DNA of 64,000 nt, from contig CALFPA010000069.1 in the NCBI GenBank assembly GCA_937919825.1, forward strand, positions 62,001 to 126,000, given 5' to 3'. A model generated the notes under the pieces. The model saw nothing but the letters and a program-made list of their open reading frames with translations. It had not been told where the DNA came from and made no database searches. A program made the translations under genes and the position numbers. Below are positions 18,339 through 27,039 of this stretch, piece by piece; position 1 is the stretch's first letter, and each line of letters opens with the position of its first letter. The stretch is from an uncultured Spartobacteria bacterium. Its GTDB lineage: Bacteria; Verrucomicrobiota; Verrucomicrobiia; Chthoniobacterales; Terrimicrobiaceae.

Positions 18339-19078
18339 GACGATGGGTAAAGGACTTTTTCGAGCCGGAGTCCGCAGGAAGGAGCCGTGTGGCAAAACGC
18401 CGGGGACCCCTCGCGCAGTCTCGAGGTGAGTTCTTCCAAACTGCATCGGTCCGCTGCGTGGCGGGTGATGGCGGCGGCCAGAATGCGAACCATCTTGTAA
18501 AGGAAGCCGCCACCTTCGAAGCGGAGTTCGATTTTGGGTCCATCAAAATCAGCTTCGATGCGATGGATCGTGCGAACCGTGTGCTCTGGTTCCTTCGTCC
18601 GACGCGCGGAGAAGGCGGCAAAATCGTGGGTGCCTTCGAAAAGAGAACACGCCGCTCGGATCGAGTCGGGATCGAGCTTCCAGTGAACATGCCATGATCG
18701 GTCGGCGAGCATCGGATGCGTCATTGGCGCGCTCCAGATCGTGTAGGAGTAGATTTTTCCAATGGCCGAAAACCTCGCGTGAAAATCCTCGGACACTTCG
18801 CGGAGGCCCATGACGCGAATCGCTGGCGGCAGGTGGGCGTTGAGAGCGGCGAGCCATTCGCGCGAGGTGAAGCGTCCACTGACGACATCGACATGGGCTT
18901 GCTGGGCATTCGCGTGGACTCCTGCGTCGGTCCGGCCGGAGCCGTGGATCGAGGCCTCGCGCTCGCCGAGAGCGTGGAATGCTTTTTCCAGAAAATCCTG
19001 CACGGTGTTTCCTCCGGCCTGGCTTTGCCATCCGTTCAATCCCGCGCCGTGGTAGGCGATTTCGAGAAGAAGCCTCAC
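18335..19078 (-). CDS. truA: tRNA pseudouridine38-40 synthase
   Basis: 247 residues. Modifies U38-U40 of tRNA anticodon stems. Catalytic Asp lies in GSGRTDAGVHANAQ near residue 50; other family blocks are HARFSAIGKIYSYTIW near 105 and GGGFLYKMVRI near 190. The GTG at 19078 overlaps the ruvX stop (GTGA), which fixes the start and implies translational coupling. Operon order ruvX-truA-amidase. Confidence 0.92.
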   Translation of the reverse strand: MRLLLEIAYHGAGLNGWQSQAGGNTVQDFLEKAFHALGEREASIHGSGRTDAGVHANAQQAHVDVVSGRFTSREWLAALNAHLPPAIRVMGLREVSEDFHARFSAIGKIYSYTIWSAPMTHPMLADRSWHVHWKLDPDSIRAACSLFEGTHDFAAFSARRTKEPEHTVRTIHRIEADFDGPKIELRFEGGGFLYKMVRILAAAITRHAADRCSLEELTSRLREGSPAFCHTAPSCGLRLEKVLYPSS

Positions 19079-19485
19079 GCTTGGGCGTCGAGCCAGCCTT
19101 GAAGGATGATTTGGGCGGCGACTTGATCGATGACGGATTTCTGGTTTCGGGTGTTTCGGCCGGCCTCCTGGAGGGATCGTTGCGCGGCGACGGTGGAGAG
19201 GCGTTCGTCCCACGCAATGATCTGCAGTGTCGTGAGGTCTCGGAGTTTTTCGATAAACTCCTTCGCCTTTGTCGCGGCGGGGCCGTAGGTGCCATCCATA
19301 TTTCTTGGCATGCCGATAACGATGGCGGCGGCTCCCCGGCTGGCGGCGAGTTCGAGGATTCTGGCTATCGGATCGCCTTTGGTGGCGGGAATGGTTTCGA
19401 GCGGGTGGGCGAGCATTCCGAGGTCGTCGCTGGCCGCCACGCCAATGCGTGCATCCCCAAGATCTATGCCGAGTGCCTTTTTCAT
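19075..19485 (-). CDS. ruvX: Holliday junction resolvase-like RuvX/YqgF
   Basis: 136 residues, normal for the family. RNase H-like fold: ALGIDLGDARIGVAASD at the N-terminus (catalytic Asp), VIGMPRNMDGTYG near 58 and WDERLSTVAAQ near 95, and a late Asp in KSVIDQVAAQIIL. YqgF proteins act in pre-16S rRNA processing in E. coli. ATG 19485 is chosen because residues further upstream run into the promoter region of the divergent gene. Confidence 0.92.
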   Translation of the reverse strand: MKKALGIDLGDARIGVAASDDLGMLAHPLETIPATKGDPIARILELAASRGAAAIVIGMPRNMDGTYGPAATKAKEFIEKLRDLTTLQIIAWDERLSTVAAQRSLQEAGRNTRNQKSVIDQVAAQIILQGWLDAQA

Positions 19486-19491
19486 TAGGGG

Positions 19492-19520
19492 TTGAAAGTC
19501 CCACACCACCTGCCTAGCTT
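19492..19520 (+). promoter_or_regulatory. Candidate promoter of the small membrane-protein gene
   Basis: TTGAAA, 17 bases, TAGCTT. It ends 8 bases before the ATG at 19529 and only 2 bases before the ATG at 19523, which helps to choose 19529 as the start. Confidence 0.5.
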
Positions 19521-19528
19521 CAATGCCC

Positions 19529-19819
19529 ATGTCACAGCTTTCCTTGGATAAATTCGGCGAAAACCTCCCCGTCTCCGGCATTGTGGGGTTCTCGCAAGTC
19601 GCGATCGGACTCGGTGCCGGGTTTCTGATCGCTGATAGCATCGGTCAAAACGCACGCCGCAATGCCGGTATCGCTTTGATCGGACTCGGGGCCGCCGCGC
19701 TCGTTCCGCTCGTCTGGGGCATTGCCTCAAAGATCAGTTCCCGCCCCGACTCCTCGCGGGCCATGCGCAAGCGCCTCGAAGGCATTCGCGGGGAATTTGA
19801 CGACAGCGATCAGGAATAA
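19529..19819 (+). CDS. Small membrane protein of unknown function
   Basis: 96 residues. Two Gly/Ala-rich hydrophobic segments, SGIVGFSQVAIGLGAGFLIA (about 17-36) and AGIALIGLGAAALVPLVWGIA (about 47-67), with a charged C-terminal tail ending FDDSDQE. Topology suggests an inner-membrane hairpin. Not a family I recognise. It is divergent from ruvX and ends 19 bases before maf. The second ATG (19529) is preferred from promoter spacing. Confidence 0.6.
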   Translation: MSQLSLDKFGENLPVSGIVGFSQVAIGLGAGFLIADSIGQNARRNAGIALIGLGAAALVPLVWGIASKISSRPDSSRAMRKRLEGIRGEFDDSDQE

Positions 19820-19838
19820 CCGCGCCGAGCTTTTGAGC

Positions 19839-20423
19839 GTGCCCCGGATCGTTCTGGCCTCGGCCTCACCGCGTCGCGTGGACTTGATGCGCGAAGCTGG
19901 CTGGGAATTTGAAGTCGTGGTTTCCGGAGCGGAGGAAGCCGAGCATCACGGGGAGGGACCGGATTTTCTGGCGATGGAAAATGCCCGACGCAAGTGGGCG
20001 GCGATCGCTCCTTCTCGTCCCGAGGACATCGTGATCGCTGCGGACACGGTGGTTTGGTTGGAGGGAAAATTTTTCGCGAAGCCGCGAGATTTCGATCATG
20101 CATTTGAAATGGTCAGCGCACTCGTGGGGCGAACCCATTCGGTGGTCACTGGCGTCGTGCTCGGCAGTCACTCGCAAGGGGCTTCGGAGTTTACCGAAAC
20201 CACGCTGGTGACATTTCGGGATTTCTCAGCGAGCGACATCGAGGCTTACCTGCGCGAGATCAACCCGCTCGACAAGGCGGGTGCCTATGCCGCCCAAGGG
20301 GAGGGGGGGGGGATCATTGCGGAGATCGCCGGACTGCGTAGCAATGTGATCGGGCTGCCGATCGAGCGGGTCGGCGAGCATTTGGGTCGGCTCGGGCTAT
20401 GGCCTCAGTGCCTACAGGTATAG
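19839..20423 (+). CDS. maf: Maf-like nucleoside triphosphate pyrophosphatase
   Basis: 194 residues. House-cleaning enzyme that hydrolyses noncanonical or methylated NTPs. The N-terminal RIVLASASPRR is the family hallmark; IVIAADTVVWLEGKF near 63 holds the active-site Asp; LDKAGAYAAQGEGG near 145 and GLRSNVIGLPIE near 168 are also typical. A GTG at 19839 is chosen; a TTG at 19833 is possible. An eight-G run inside the gene (near 20305) does not break the frame. The 3' end overlaps the convergent methyltransferase by 19 bases. Confidence 0.9.
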   Translation: MPRIVLASASPRRVDLMREAGWEFEVVVSGAEEAEHHGEGPDFLAMENARRKWAAIAPSRPEDIVIAADTVVWLEGKFFAKPRDFDHAFEMVSALVGRTHSVVTGVVLGSHSQGASEFTETTLVTFRDFSASDIEAYLREINPLDKAGAYAAQGEGGGIIAEIAGLRSNVIGLPIERVGEHLGRLGLWPQCLQV

Positions 20424-20977
20424 ATAAAGGCGGGCGGGAAATTGCGGAGCACGACAGAGCTTCGCTCAACGCGACTGAAGCAATTTTCCAATTTGCGGCG
20501 GAAAGCCTGACCGGCTTTCAAGCGGTGCGGGCCGTAGTAGGCGAAGGTCGAAAAAACTCCACCATCGCGAAGGACGGCTTGGATTTGTGAAAGAATATGG
20601 TTTTGGAGGTTCTCATCGAAAACAGCCCACGGCAGACCCGACAGGATCGCATCGGGAGGCGGGACTTTTTCGGTTTCCAAATGCTCGCCGAGCTTGGTCG
20701 CACAGCCGGCGATGACTTTGGCTCGAGGAAATTTTTTCGACATCGTCCGGGCCAGTTCGGGGTCGATTTCAAGAGCGGAGAAACTGGCTCCGTGGCGGAG
20801 GGAGGAGAGGATTTCGCCGGTGAAGGCTCCGGTGCCAGGACCGAGTTCCAGCACATGCTCGGCATTCTCAAGGGAAGAGGCGCGCACCATCGCCTTCGCG
20901 AGGAAGGGCGAGGAAGGCCAAATCGCCCCCACGGAACCAGGTGAGCGCATCATGGCTTTAATAAAGTGCAACGACAC
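20405..20977 (-). CDS. Class I SAM-dependent methyltransferase, phospholipid N-methyltransferase-like
   Basis: 190 residues. Starts SLHFIKAMMRSPGSVGAIWPSSPFLA, resembling the N-terminus of PmtA-type phosphatidylethanolamine methyltransferases. Motif I is VLELGPGTGAFTGEIL near 42, then SALEIDPELA near 68, and the end VVLRNFPPAFIYTCRH fits the PmtA NxPPA block. rRNA dimethyladenosine transferase is a weaker alternative. The GTG at 20977 is chosen because a TTGCGC-17-CAAGTT promoter ends 7 bases before it; ATGs at 20953 and 20950 are possible. Confidence 0.68.
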   Translation of the reverse strand: MSLHFIKAMMRSPGSVGAIWPSSPFLAKAMVRASSLENAEHVLELGPGTGAFTGEILSSLRHGASFSALEIDPELARTMSKKFPRAKVIAGCATKLGEHLETEKVPPPDAILSGLPWAVFDENLQNHILSQIQAVLRDGGVFSTFAYYGPHRLKAGQAFRRKLENCFSRVERSSVVLRNFPPAFIYTCRH

Positions 20978-20984
20978 GCGGCAG

Positions 20985-21013
20985 AACTTGCAGGCGCGGA
21001 ATCGGCGGCGCAA
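20985..21013 (-). promoter_or_regulatory. Candidate promoter of the methyltransferase gene
   Basis: Minus strand TTGCGC, exactly 17 bases, CAAGTT, then 7 bases to the GTG start. The -10 is poor but the geometry equals that of the ptsI and M23 peptidase promoters. Confidence 0.35.
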
Positions 21014-21068
21014 TACCAAAAACGATTTTCCATTAGAGTCGCGCCGGTGATTTGCATATCGTGCCGAG

Positions 21069-23015
21069 ATGAAATTCGCACCCCTGGTTGTGCTTTGGCT
21101 TCTTTCCGGACTCCTCACCGCCCGGGAGACCTTGATCGACAACACCGGCATTGTTGAAAACCCGAAGCCCTCGTGGGAGACCCAGCGGCAAGCCCGCACC
21201 TTCTCTCTGCTCATCCCCGCGCCTCGAGGCCAGATCACCGACCGCCAAGGTCGCCCGCTCGCCCAGAGCCGACTGAGTTACAACCTCGCCATCAATTTCC
21301 CGACGCCGCTGGATTGGCCTGATGAAAAAATCCTCGCCTTTGCGAAACAACAGGCGGCCATCGCCAGTGGCCTCATCAACCGAGATATCAAGATCTCCGA
21401 CTCGACGATTCTGAACCACTACAAGAACCGCGGCGTTCTCCCGCTGGATATCGCCGAGGATTTGCTGCCGCGCGAGTTGACGGCTGTTCAACGTTCGATG
21501 CCTCCCAACCAAATCCTCCGACAGACCTATGTGCGCTTCTACCCTAACGGCCCGCTCGCCGCTCACATCATCGGATACACCGGGCCGCAGGCGCCGCTCT
21601 CCCTCCGGCCGATTGAAAACAACGACCTGATTTTTCCCGAGATCGAGGGGCGCGAGGGTATCGAGCAAATTTTCGACCGCGAACTTCGCGGCCAGCCTGG
21701 CCTTTTGCAGATCACATTCGGTGCCGATGGCAAAAAAGCCTCCGAGCGCGTGGCCCGCCAACCCGTTCCCGGCAACAACATCATTACAGCCCTCGATCTC
21801 GACCTTCAGCAGATCTCTGAAGATGTCCTGTCGAAAAACTCCAAGCGCGGCGCGATCGCCGTGACGGATCCGAACAATGGCGAAATCCTCGCACTCGCCT
21901 CGTGGCCTACTTTCAATCCGAACGATTTCGTGCCGTCCGTGAAGGCGTCCGTTTACAATGCCCTCTCGACCGATCCCTCGAATCCCCTCCTGCCCCGCGC
22001 GTTCCGTTCCGCCTATCCACCAGGCTCGACCTTCAAGACCTTTGTCGGCTTCGCGGGCTTGGAAAGCGGTCGCATCAATGCCAGCGAAACCTTTTCCTGC
22101 CCGACCTCGTTTGCTGTGGGAAACCATGTTTTTCGCAATTGGAAAAAAGAGGACGCCGGCCGGCTTAATTTCCGCCAAGCGCTCACGCAGTCTTGCAATA
22201 CCTGGTTCTACCAAGCCGGACTCAAGATCGGCGCGGAGCCGATCATCGACTATGCCAAGCGACTCGGGCTCGGTCGTCGCACGGGTATTCCGCTCCGCTC
22301 CGAGGCGGCTGGAAACATTCCTGATGATGACTACATGCTGCGCGTTCACAAGCGGACCATCAAAGGCGGCGACACCGCAAACATCTCGATTGGCCAAGGC
22401 GACATTCTGATCAGTCCACTTCAAATGGCGCAGGCGATGAGTGTCATGGCGAACGGCGGAGTCCTTCACCAGGCCCGTCTGGTTTTGCAGGTTCAAAATA
22501 TCGCGAACCAAGTCATCGCGGCCTATCCCGATCGGGTGCGGGATGAGATCCCGATGCGACCTGAGATTCGCGAGGAAATGCGGCGAGCGATGGTGGGGGT
22601 CACGAGTGATGGCATGGGAACCGGGAGCCGCGCGAAGGTGAAAGGTATCGATGTCGCAGGAAAAACCGGCACCGCGCAGTGGGGCCCAACCGAGCGCCAG
22701 CGCATCGCCGCGTGGTTCGCCGGATTCCTGCCTGCCGATAATCCCCAGTATTCTTTCGCTGCCCTTTATGAGAGTGAGCCGAATGCCAAAGCCGGCGGGG
22801 GATCCCATGCGGCCCCACTCATTGGCCAGGTTTTCAAGGAGGTTTACAAACGCAAAGCAAAGCCCGCCGAAAGCTCGGAATCCGCTCCCACTGCGGTTCG
22901 CGCGGCCATCCCTGTCGCCGAGGAAACGCCAGCCCCCGCCGCTCAACCAGTCGAGCAACCCGCCGCCACAGATTCCGAAAACGGCCCGCAGGCGCCATTG
23001 GACGAGTCGAATTAA
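21069..23015 (+). CDS. mrdA: Penicillin-binding protein 2, peptidoglycan transpeptidase
   Basis: 648 residues. Class B PBP of the elongation machinery. An N-terminal hydrophobic helix (about 4-17) anchors it in the inner membrane; the dimerisation domain has PAPRGQITDRQGRPLA near 50. Transpeptidase motifs: SxxK as PPGSTFK (Ser320, Lys323), SxN as QSCNTWF near 375, KTG as GKTGTAQ near 535. The C-terminal 45 residues are Ala/Pro/Glu-rich. No rodA is next to it; a histone-like gene follows after about 100 bases. Confidence 0.93.
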   Translation: MKFAPLVVLWLLSGLLTARETLIDNTGIVENPKPSWETQRQARTFSLLIPAPRGQITDRQGRPLAQSRLSYNLAINFPTPLDWPDEKILAFAKQQAAIASGLINRDIKISDSTILNHYKNRGVLPLDIAEDLLPRELTAVQRSMPPNQILRQTYVRFYPNGPLAAHIIGYTGPQAPLSLRPIENNDLIFPEIEGREGIEQIFDRELRGQPGLLQITFGADGKKASERVARQPVPGNNIITALDLDLQQISEDVLSKNSKRGAIAVTDPNNGEILALASWPTFNPNDFVPSVKASVYNALSTDPSNPLLPRAFRSAYPPGSTFKTFVGFAGLESGRINASETFSCPTSFAVGNHVFRNWKKEDAGRLNFRQALTQSCNTWFYQAGLKIGAEPIIDYAKRLGLGRRTGIPLRSEAAGNIPDDDYMLRVHKRTIKGGDTANISIGQGDILISPLQMAQAMSVMANGGVLHQARLVLQVQNIANQVIAAYPDRVRDEIPMRPEIREEMRRAMVGVTSDGMGTGSRAKVKGIDVAGKTGTAQWGPTERQRIAAWFAGFLPADNPQYSFAALYESEPNAKAGGGSHAAPLIGQVFKEVYKRKAKPAESSESAPTAVRAAIPVAEETPAPAAQPVEQPAATDSENGPQAPLDESN

Positions 23016-23121
23016 ATTTTCTAAAAACCGCCTTGTCACCGCTTGACACCCTTCAGGGCTTTTGATGCTCTTGCTCCCGGAAGCATCCACTCCACTCAAC
23101 CCACAACAAAACAACTACCAC

Positions 23122-23391
23122 ATGAATAAAGTAGAACTCACCGTAGCAGTCCAAAAAACACTCGGCTCCAGCAAAGCAGACGCCGAGCGCGCTGTGAACG
23201 CTGTCATCGACGGCATCAAGGCAGGTGTCAAAAAAACCAAGACCGTTCAGCTCATCGGCTTTGGCACCTTCAAAATCGGCCATCGCAAGGCTCGCACTGG
23301 TGTGAATCCAAAGACCGGTCAGAAGATCAAAATTAAGGCATCGAAGACCGTTCGTTTCGTTGCGGGAAAAGCTTTCAAGTCTGCAGTCTAA
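23122..23391 (+). CDS. hup: HU/IHF-family histone-like DNA-binding protein
   Basis: 89 residues, full-length HU. KVELTVAVQKTLGSSKADAE forms the dimerising helices, VQLIGFGTFKI the core and GVNPKTGQKIKIKASKTVRF the DNA-bending arm; NPKTGQ is the HU arm tip. The ATG at 23122 is chosen since the next 89 residues give exactly the HU length. A strong terminator follows directly. HU and IHF subunits cannot be separated safely here. Confidence 0.93.
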   Translation: MNKVELTVAVQKTLGSSKADAERAVNAVIDGIKAGVKKTKTVQLIGFGTFKIGHRKARTGVNPKTGQKIKIKASKTVRFVAGKAFKSAV

Positions 23392-23405
23392 TTTCCCCTC
23401 ATAGA

Positions 23406-23440
23406 AAACAGGCCCGTTCCCAAGTGGATCGGGCCTGTTT
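23406..23440 (+). terminator. Intrinsic terminator after the HU gene
   Basis: Perfect 11-bp stem AAACAGGCCCG/CGGGCCTGTTT with a 13-base loop, followed by CATTTT. It lies 14 bases after the stop; the A/T ends also suit the opposite strand for the convergent synthase gene. Confidence 0.85.
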
Positions 23441-23460
23441 CATTTTCGGCAACGGAGGTT

Positions 23461-24267
23461 TTATCTATCGATCCGTTCCGCGACGGCCGCCGCGATGCAC
23501 GCGGCTTTTTCCAACCGGCCCAAAGCCACCCTCCGCTGAAACACCGGAAATCTCTCCTGTTCGAGCTTGCGCAGGATGCGTCTGTAAATCCGCGCCATCG
23601 CGCGCGCTGGCAGGAGGGCTTTCAAATCCTCGCGTGGCGGAATCGCGGCCGCATAGCGTGTGGCGGCTCGGCCCGCTTCGAATGTCATCAAGCTCCGGAA
23701 TCCCAGGCCCGGTCGGGCTTCGAGGATTTCCTGCTCGGAGACTCGAAATCGCGCGAGGTCTTCGAGGGGTAGGTAAATCCTCCCTTGGCGGGCGTCCTCG
23801 CCGACATCGCGGAGGATGTTCGTGAGTTGCATGGCCTGGCCAAGATGGATTGCGTAAGTTTCGCTTTGGGGATTCCGGCAACCGAAAATTTTAAGTGAAA
23901 CGAGTCCGGGCACGGCAGCTACTTTCCAGCAATAATCCTCGAGATCGACGATGGTTTGGAAGCGGCGTGCTTGGGTATCCGCCGTGCACCCGCTCAGGAT
24001 TTCGAGAAGGAGATTTCTTTCGATCGAGTGGTTTTCGATCAATCGCTCGATCTCCTCATGGCGGCGCTCCTCGATGGTGAGATTCCATTCATTCAATCGC
24101 CGCTCGCGCTCCGCAGGCGGGAGGGTTTCGTCGTCGGCTATGTCATCCACCGCACGGCAGAATCGATAAAAAAGCATCGCATCCCTGCGGCGTTTCCTTG
24201 GCAGAAAAAAAAGAGCGAAGGCGAGATTGGAATCTCCAGGCTCCGGGAGTGATGGCACGCCGTTCAT
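23461..24267 (-). CDS. Squalene/phytoene synthase family protein
   Basis: 268 residues. Head-to-head condensation of two prenyl diphosphates. First Asp-rich site YRFCRAVDDIADDE near 47, second QLTNILRDVGEDARQGRIYLP near 170, both with the metal-binding Asp residues kept; DLEDYCWKVA precedes the second site. HpnC, HpnD, squalene and phytoene synthases share these motifs, and the product cannot be decided from one gene. The ATG at 24267 overlaps the stop of the upstream ABC-like gene (ATGA), so the two are translationally coupled. Confidence 0.82.
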   Translation of the reverse strand: MNGVPSLPEPGDSNLAFALFFLPRKRRRDAMLFYRFCRAVDDIADDETLPPAERERRLNEWNLTIEERRHEEIERLIENHSIERNLLLEILSGCTADTQARRFQTIVDLEDYCWKVAAVPGLVSLKIFGCRNPQSETYAIHLGQAMQLTNILRDVGEDARQGRIYLPLEDLARFRVSEQEILEARPGLGFRSLMTFEAGRAATRYAAAIPPREDLKALLPARAMARIYRRILRKLEQERFPVFQRRVALGRLEKAACIAAAVAERIDR

Positions 24268-24914
24268 TTTGTTTTCTCCGAAGCAAGAAGCCCATCGCAT
24301 GCCGCCACTGCGGGGGTGTCGCCGGCGTTCCAGAGAACAACCGCGCCAGTCGCCAATGCGTGGTCTTTCGCCAAGGGCAGTAGAAATGCCGCCGGTGGCG
24401 AAACGGCAACGAGGATTTTCGGGTGATGAACGATGGATCGCGCGAAGGCGACTCGCCAGAGGGATTCTTCATCGAGATTCGCAACCGCGAGATTTGCGGA
24501 TGAAAGAGGGAGGCCGGAAACTTCCAGAACTTCGGCGATCCTGTCCCGGGCCGAGTCGAGTGAGTTTCCGTGGTGGCGCAGGTAGGGCATCGCGATGTTC
24601 TCGGCCACTGTGAAGGAGGGAAGGAGATGCGGATGTGTGAAGAGATAGCCGAAGGCTCCGTCGCGCAATCGGTGCGCGGATTCATTCTCCATTTCCAGCA
24701 CGGCTTTTCCCAGGACATGGATTTGCCCTGAGTCCGGTCGTTCGATCATTCCGAGGATGTTCATCAGAAGCCCTGTTTTGCCGTCCTCGGAACAACGAAA
24801 CGCCGTAATGGTTCCCTCCTCGAAAAGTCCCGAAAAATCCTCCACCGCGACCGGGTTTCTCCCGTTCCATGCGGGTCTGCGACAAGAGATGTGTTGGCAG
24901 TGAAGGGGGATCAT
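24264..24914 (-). CDS. Catalytically degenerate ABC ATPase-like protein (LolD-like scaffold)
   Basis: 216 residues with the length and order of a LolD/MacB-type ATPase: MNILGMIERPDSGQIHVLGK near 52-71 and HLLPSFTVAENIAMPYLRHHG near 97 align with this group. Every catalytic motif is altered: Walker A reads CSEDGKTG (only GK kept), the Q-loop Gln is Thr (LFTHPH), the LSGGQ signature reads LDEES, Walker B reads ILVAVSPP (no DE), and the switch-His region reads LWNAGD. The frame is intact and coupled to the squalene/phytoene synthase gene. No permease partner is nearby. It looks like a maintained pseudo-ATPase rather than decay, but this is inference. Confidence 0.7.
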   Translation of the reverse strand: MIPLHCQHISCRRPAWNGRNPVAVEDFSGLFEEGTITAFRCSEDGKTGLLMNILGMIERPDSGQIHVLGKAVLEMENESAHRLRDGAFGYLFTHPHLLPSFTVAENIAMPYLRHHGNSLDSARDRIAEVLEVSGLPLSSANLAVANLDEESLWRVAFARSIVHHPKILVAVSPPAAFLLPLAKDHALATGAVVLWNAGDTPAVAACDGLLASEKTK

Positions 24915-25048
24915 CGGGGCACCTTGCTGGCCGGTGGAGTTTCCTTCGTCCCATCAACACGGATTCCCAAAAATTGTCAAAACTCCCTCATCATTTTTGG
25001 GAATAAATCTTGCTGGATGGCCCCCGCTCTCCGTTCTAAAGTCCGCGC

Positions 25049-26731
25049 GTGAGTTACCGCGTGTTCGCCCGCAAATACCGTCCGCAGACCTTCGCCGAGG
25101 TGGTCGGGCAGGATCACATCACGCGCACCCTGCAAAATGCCGTGACATCGAAGCGCCTTGCGCAAGCCTACCTCTTTGTCGGCCCGCGCGGAATCGGCAA
25201 GACCTCCACCGCCCGCATCCTCGCGAAGGCCCTCAATTGCAAAGAAGGCATTTCGGCCGAGCCTTGCGGGAAATGCGATTCCTGCCTGGAGATCGCCGAG
25301 GGCCGCAGCCTGGATGTCATCGAAATCGACGGCGCCAGCAACAATGGCGTGGAAAATATCCGCGATCTGCGCGAAAGCGCGGCCTACGCCCCAGCCAGCG
25401 GGGAATTTAAAATCTACCTCATCGATGAGGTCCACATGCTCTCCACCGGGGCGTTCAATGCCCTTCTCAAGACGCTGGAGGAGCCTCCGCCGCATGTGAA
25501 ATTCATCTTCGCAACGACCGAAGCGCAAAAAGTCCCTGCGACTATCACGAGCCGTTGCCAGCGTTTTGACCTCCGCCGGATTCCGGCCGGACTCATCCAA
25601 AAACATCTCCTCCACATCGCGAAATGCGAAGAGATCCAGCTCGATGATTCCGCCGCCGAAACCCTCGCCCGCGGTGCGGATGGCGGGTTGCGAGATGCCG
25701 AGAGCATGCTCGACCAGATGGTTTCGTTTTGTGGCACGCACATCACCCAGAAGGATGTGATGGATGTCTTTGGCTTCACGCCGCTCGAGGTGGTGAAAAA
25801 CCTCGCCGACGCGTTGTTTGCTGCGGATTTCCGCACGGCGCTGGAGATCATCGCGGAGCAATCCGATGCCGGGAAAGATCTCATGCGCTTGACCGCCGAA
25901 CTCGTCGCTCACCTTCGCGATCTGCTCGTTGCCCAAGCCACAGGCGCGGAGATGCGAATTGCGCAGTCCAAACTTCTCGATCTCATCGAGCATTTCAGCG
26001 GGGCCGAGGCCTCGATGAAATGGGTTGCCGACAAAAAACTTCAACTCGATGTCGCCATCATCAAGGCGATCCATCTCCTCGACGAGACGAGCCTCACCGA
26101 TGTGATCCAGACGCTCACCGGCCTTTGCCATGGCGAGGTTCCAGCCCCCCGTCCCGCGCCTCGCGCCCCGGTTCCGGCACCGCAAATTTCAAAAAATTCG
26201 GATCCTGTCGCTCCGCCGCCCGTGGTCCCCGCACCTGCACCGGCTGTGGTTCCAGCTCCCGTGGAGCCCCTCGCGCCCGCCGGCTCTGATCAAGCCGTAA
26301 ACGACGCTGTGATTTGGGAAAAAATCGCGGCGGATTTTTCCAAAAATTCCTTCATCCGGTTCGGTTGGTTGCGTGACGGGGTTTTCGACCGCCTCGGGGC
26401 CGGGAAAATTTTTATCCGATTCCCAGAATCCGCCAGGGAATCCGCCACTTCATATTTCATGGAGGAGGGCTTGAAGGAGATCGAGCGTCGGCTGAACAAG
26501 GAATTCGACCGCCCGATGAAGTTAGAGATGGAGTTCGACGAGTCCCTCCAGGCTGAGCCGCCGGTGCAGGAAAATCCAGAGGCCCGCGAGGAGCCTGTCG
26601 CTGCGGAGGAAACCGCGCCGCCTGCGGCCGAGGAGCCGCCAGCCGATCCGATGGCGGATTTTATGAATGATCCCCTGATCGAAAAAGCCCTCGAAATCTT
26701 CAAGAGCACCCTCCAGACTCGCCAAGCATGA
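25049..26731 (+). CDS. dnaX: DNA polymerase III subunit gamma/tau
   Basis: 560 residues. Clamp-loader ATPase. N-terminus SYRVFARKYRPQTFAEVVGQDH, Walker A GPRGIGKTSTA near 45, zinc Cys cluster NCKEG...CGKCDSCLEI near 64-85, DEVHMLSTGAFNALLKTLEEPP near 127, sensor TSRCQRFDLR near 170. A Pro/Ala-rich linker (about 365-420) leads to a C-terminal tau-like region, then an acidic Glu/Pro-rich tail. GTG start; no ribosome-binding site, with a possible TTGCTG-19-TCTAAA promoter (25010-25040) 8 bases before it. Overlaps ybaB by ATGA. Confidence 0.95.
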   Translation: MSYRVFARKYRPQTFAEVVGQDHITRTLQNAVTSKRLAQAYLFVGPRGIGKTSTARILAKALNCKEGISAEPCGKCDSCLEIAEGRSLDVIEIDGASNNGVENIRDLRESAAYAPASGEFKIYLIDEVHMLSTGAFNALLKTLEEPPPHVKFIFATTEAQKVPATITSRCQRFDLRRIPAGLIQKHLLHIAKCEEIQLDDSAAETLARGADGGLRDAESMLDQMVSFCGTHITQKDVMDVFGFTPLEVVKNLADALFAADFRTALEIIAEQSDAGKDLMRLTAELVAHLRDLLVAQATGAEMRIAQSKLLDLIEHFSGAEASMKWVADKKLQLDVAIIKAIHLLDETSLTDVIQTLTGLCHGEVPAPRPAPRAPVPAPQISKNSDPVAPPPVVPAPAPAVVPAPVEPLAPAGSDQAVNDAVIWEKIAADFSKNSFIRFGWLRDGVFDRLGAGKIFIRFPESARESATSYFMEEGLKEIERRLNKEFDRPMKLEMEFDESLQAEPPVQENPEAREEPVAAEETAPPAAEEPPADPMADFMNDPLIEKALEIFKSTLQTRQA

Positions 26732-27039
26732 ACATCGCAAAAATGCTAAAAGAGGCCCAGCGCATGCAGGAGCGCATGGCCGAAGCCCAAACCCAACTCT
26801 CTGCTCGCAGCGTCGAAGCCTCATCCGGCGGCGGCAAGGTTGTCGTCAAAGCCACCGGCTCGGGCGAGATCACCTCGATCAAGATCGATCCCCAGGTTGT
26901 CGATCCGAACGATGTCGAGATGCTCGAGGATTTGGTCTTGAGCGCCGTTCGCCAAGCGGTCGAGGACGCCAAAAAAATGGCGGGTGATGAAATGGGTAAA
27001 CTGACTGGCGGGCTCAAAATCCCCGGTCTCTCGATGTAA
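26728..27039 (+). CDS. YbaB/EbfC family nucleoid-associated protein
   Basis: 103 residues, standard for the family. Starts [20 protein letters not shown], a long helix, followed by [21 protein letters not shown] and a final helical [25 protein letters not shown]. Dimeric tweezers-like DNA-binding protein. dnaX-ybaB (often with recR) is a widespread arrangement; here recR is replaced by dcd. The stop TAA shares its last A with the dcd start. Confidence 0.93.
   Translation: MNIAKMLKEAQRMQERMAEAQTQLSARSVEASSGGGKVVVKATGSGEITSIKIDPQVVDPNDVEMLEDLVLSAVRQAVEDAKKMAGDEMGKLTGGLKIPGLSM

Noticed and set aside
20300-20315. Eight-G run in maf as a frameshift
   Set aside because: The maf frame and its conserved blocks continue unbroken on both sides.
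21033-23114. 693-codon open frame antisense to mrdA
   Set aside because: It mirrors PBP2, which has all its catalytic motifs; long antisense frames are common in GC-rich genes, and the translation has no recognisable domain.
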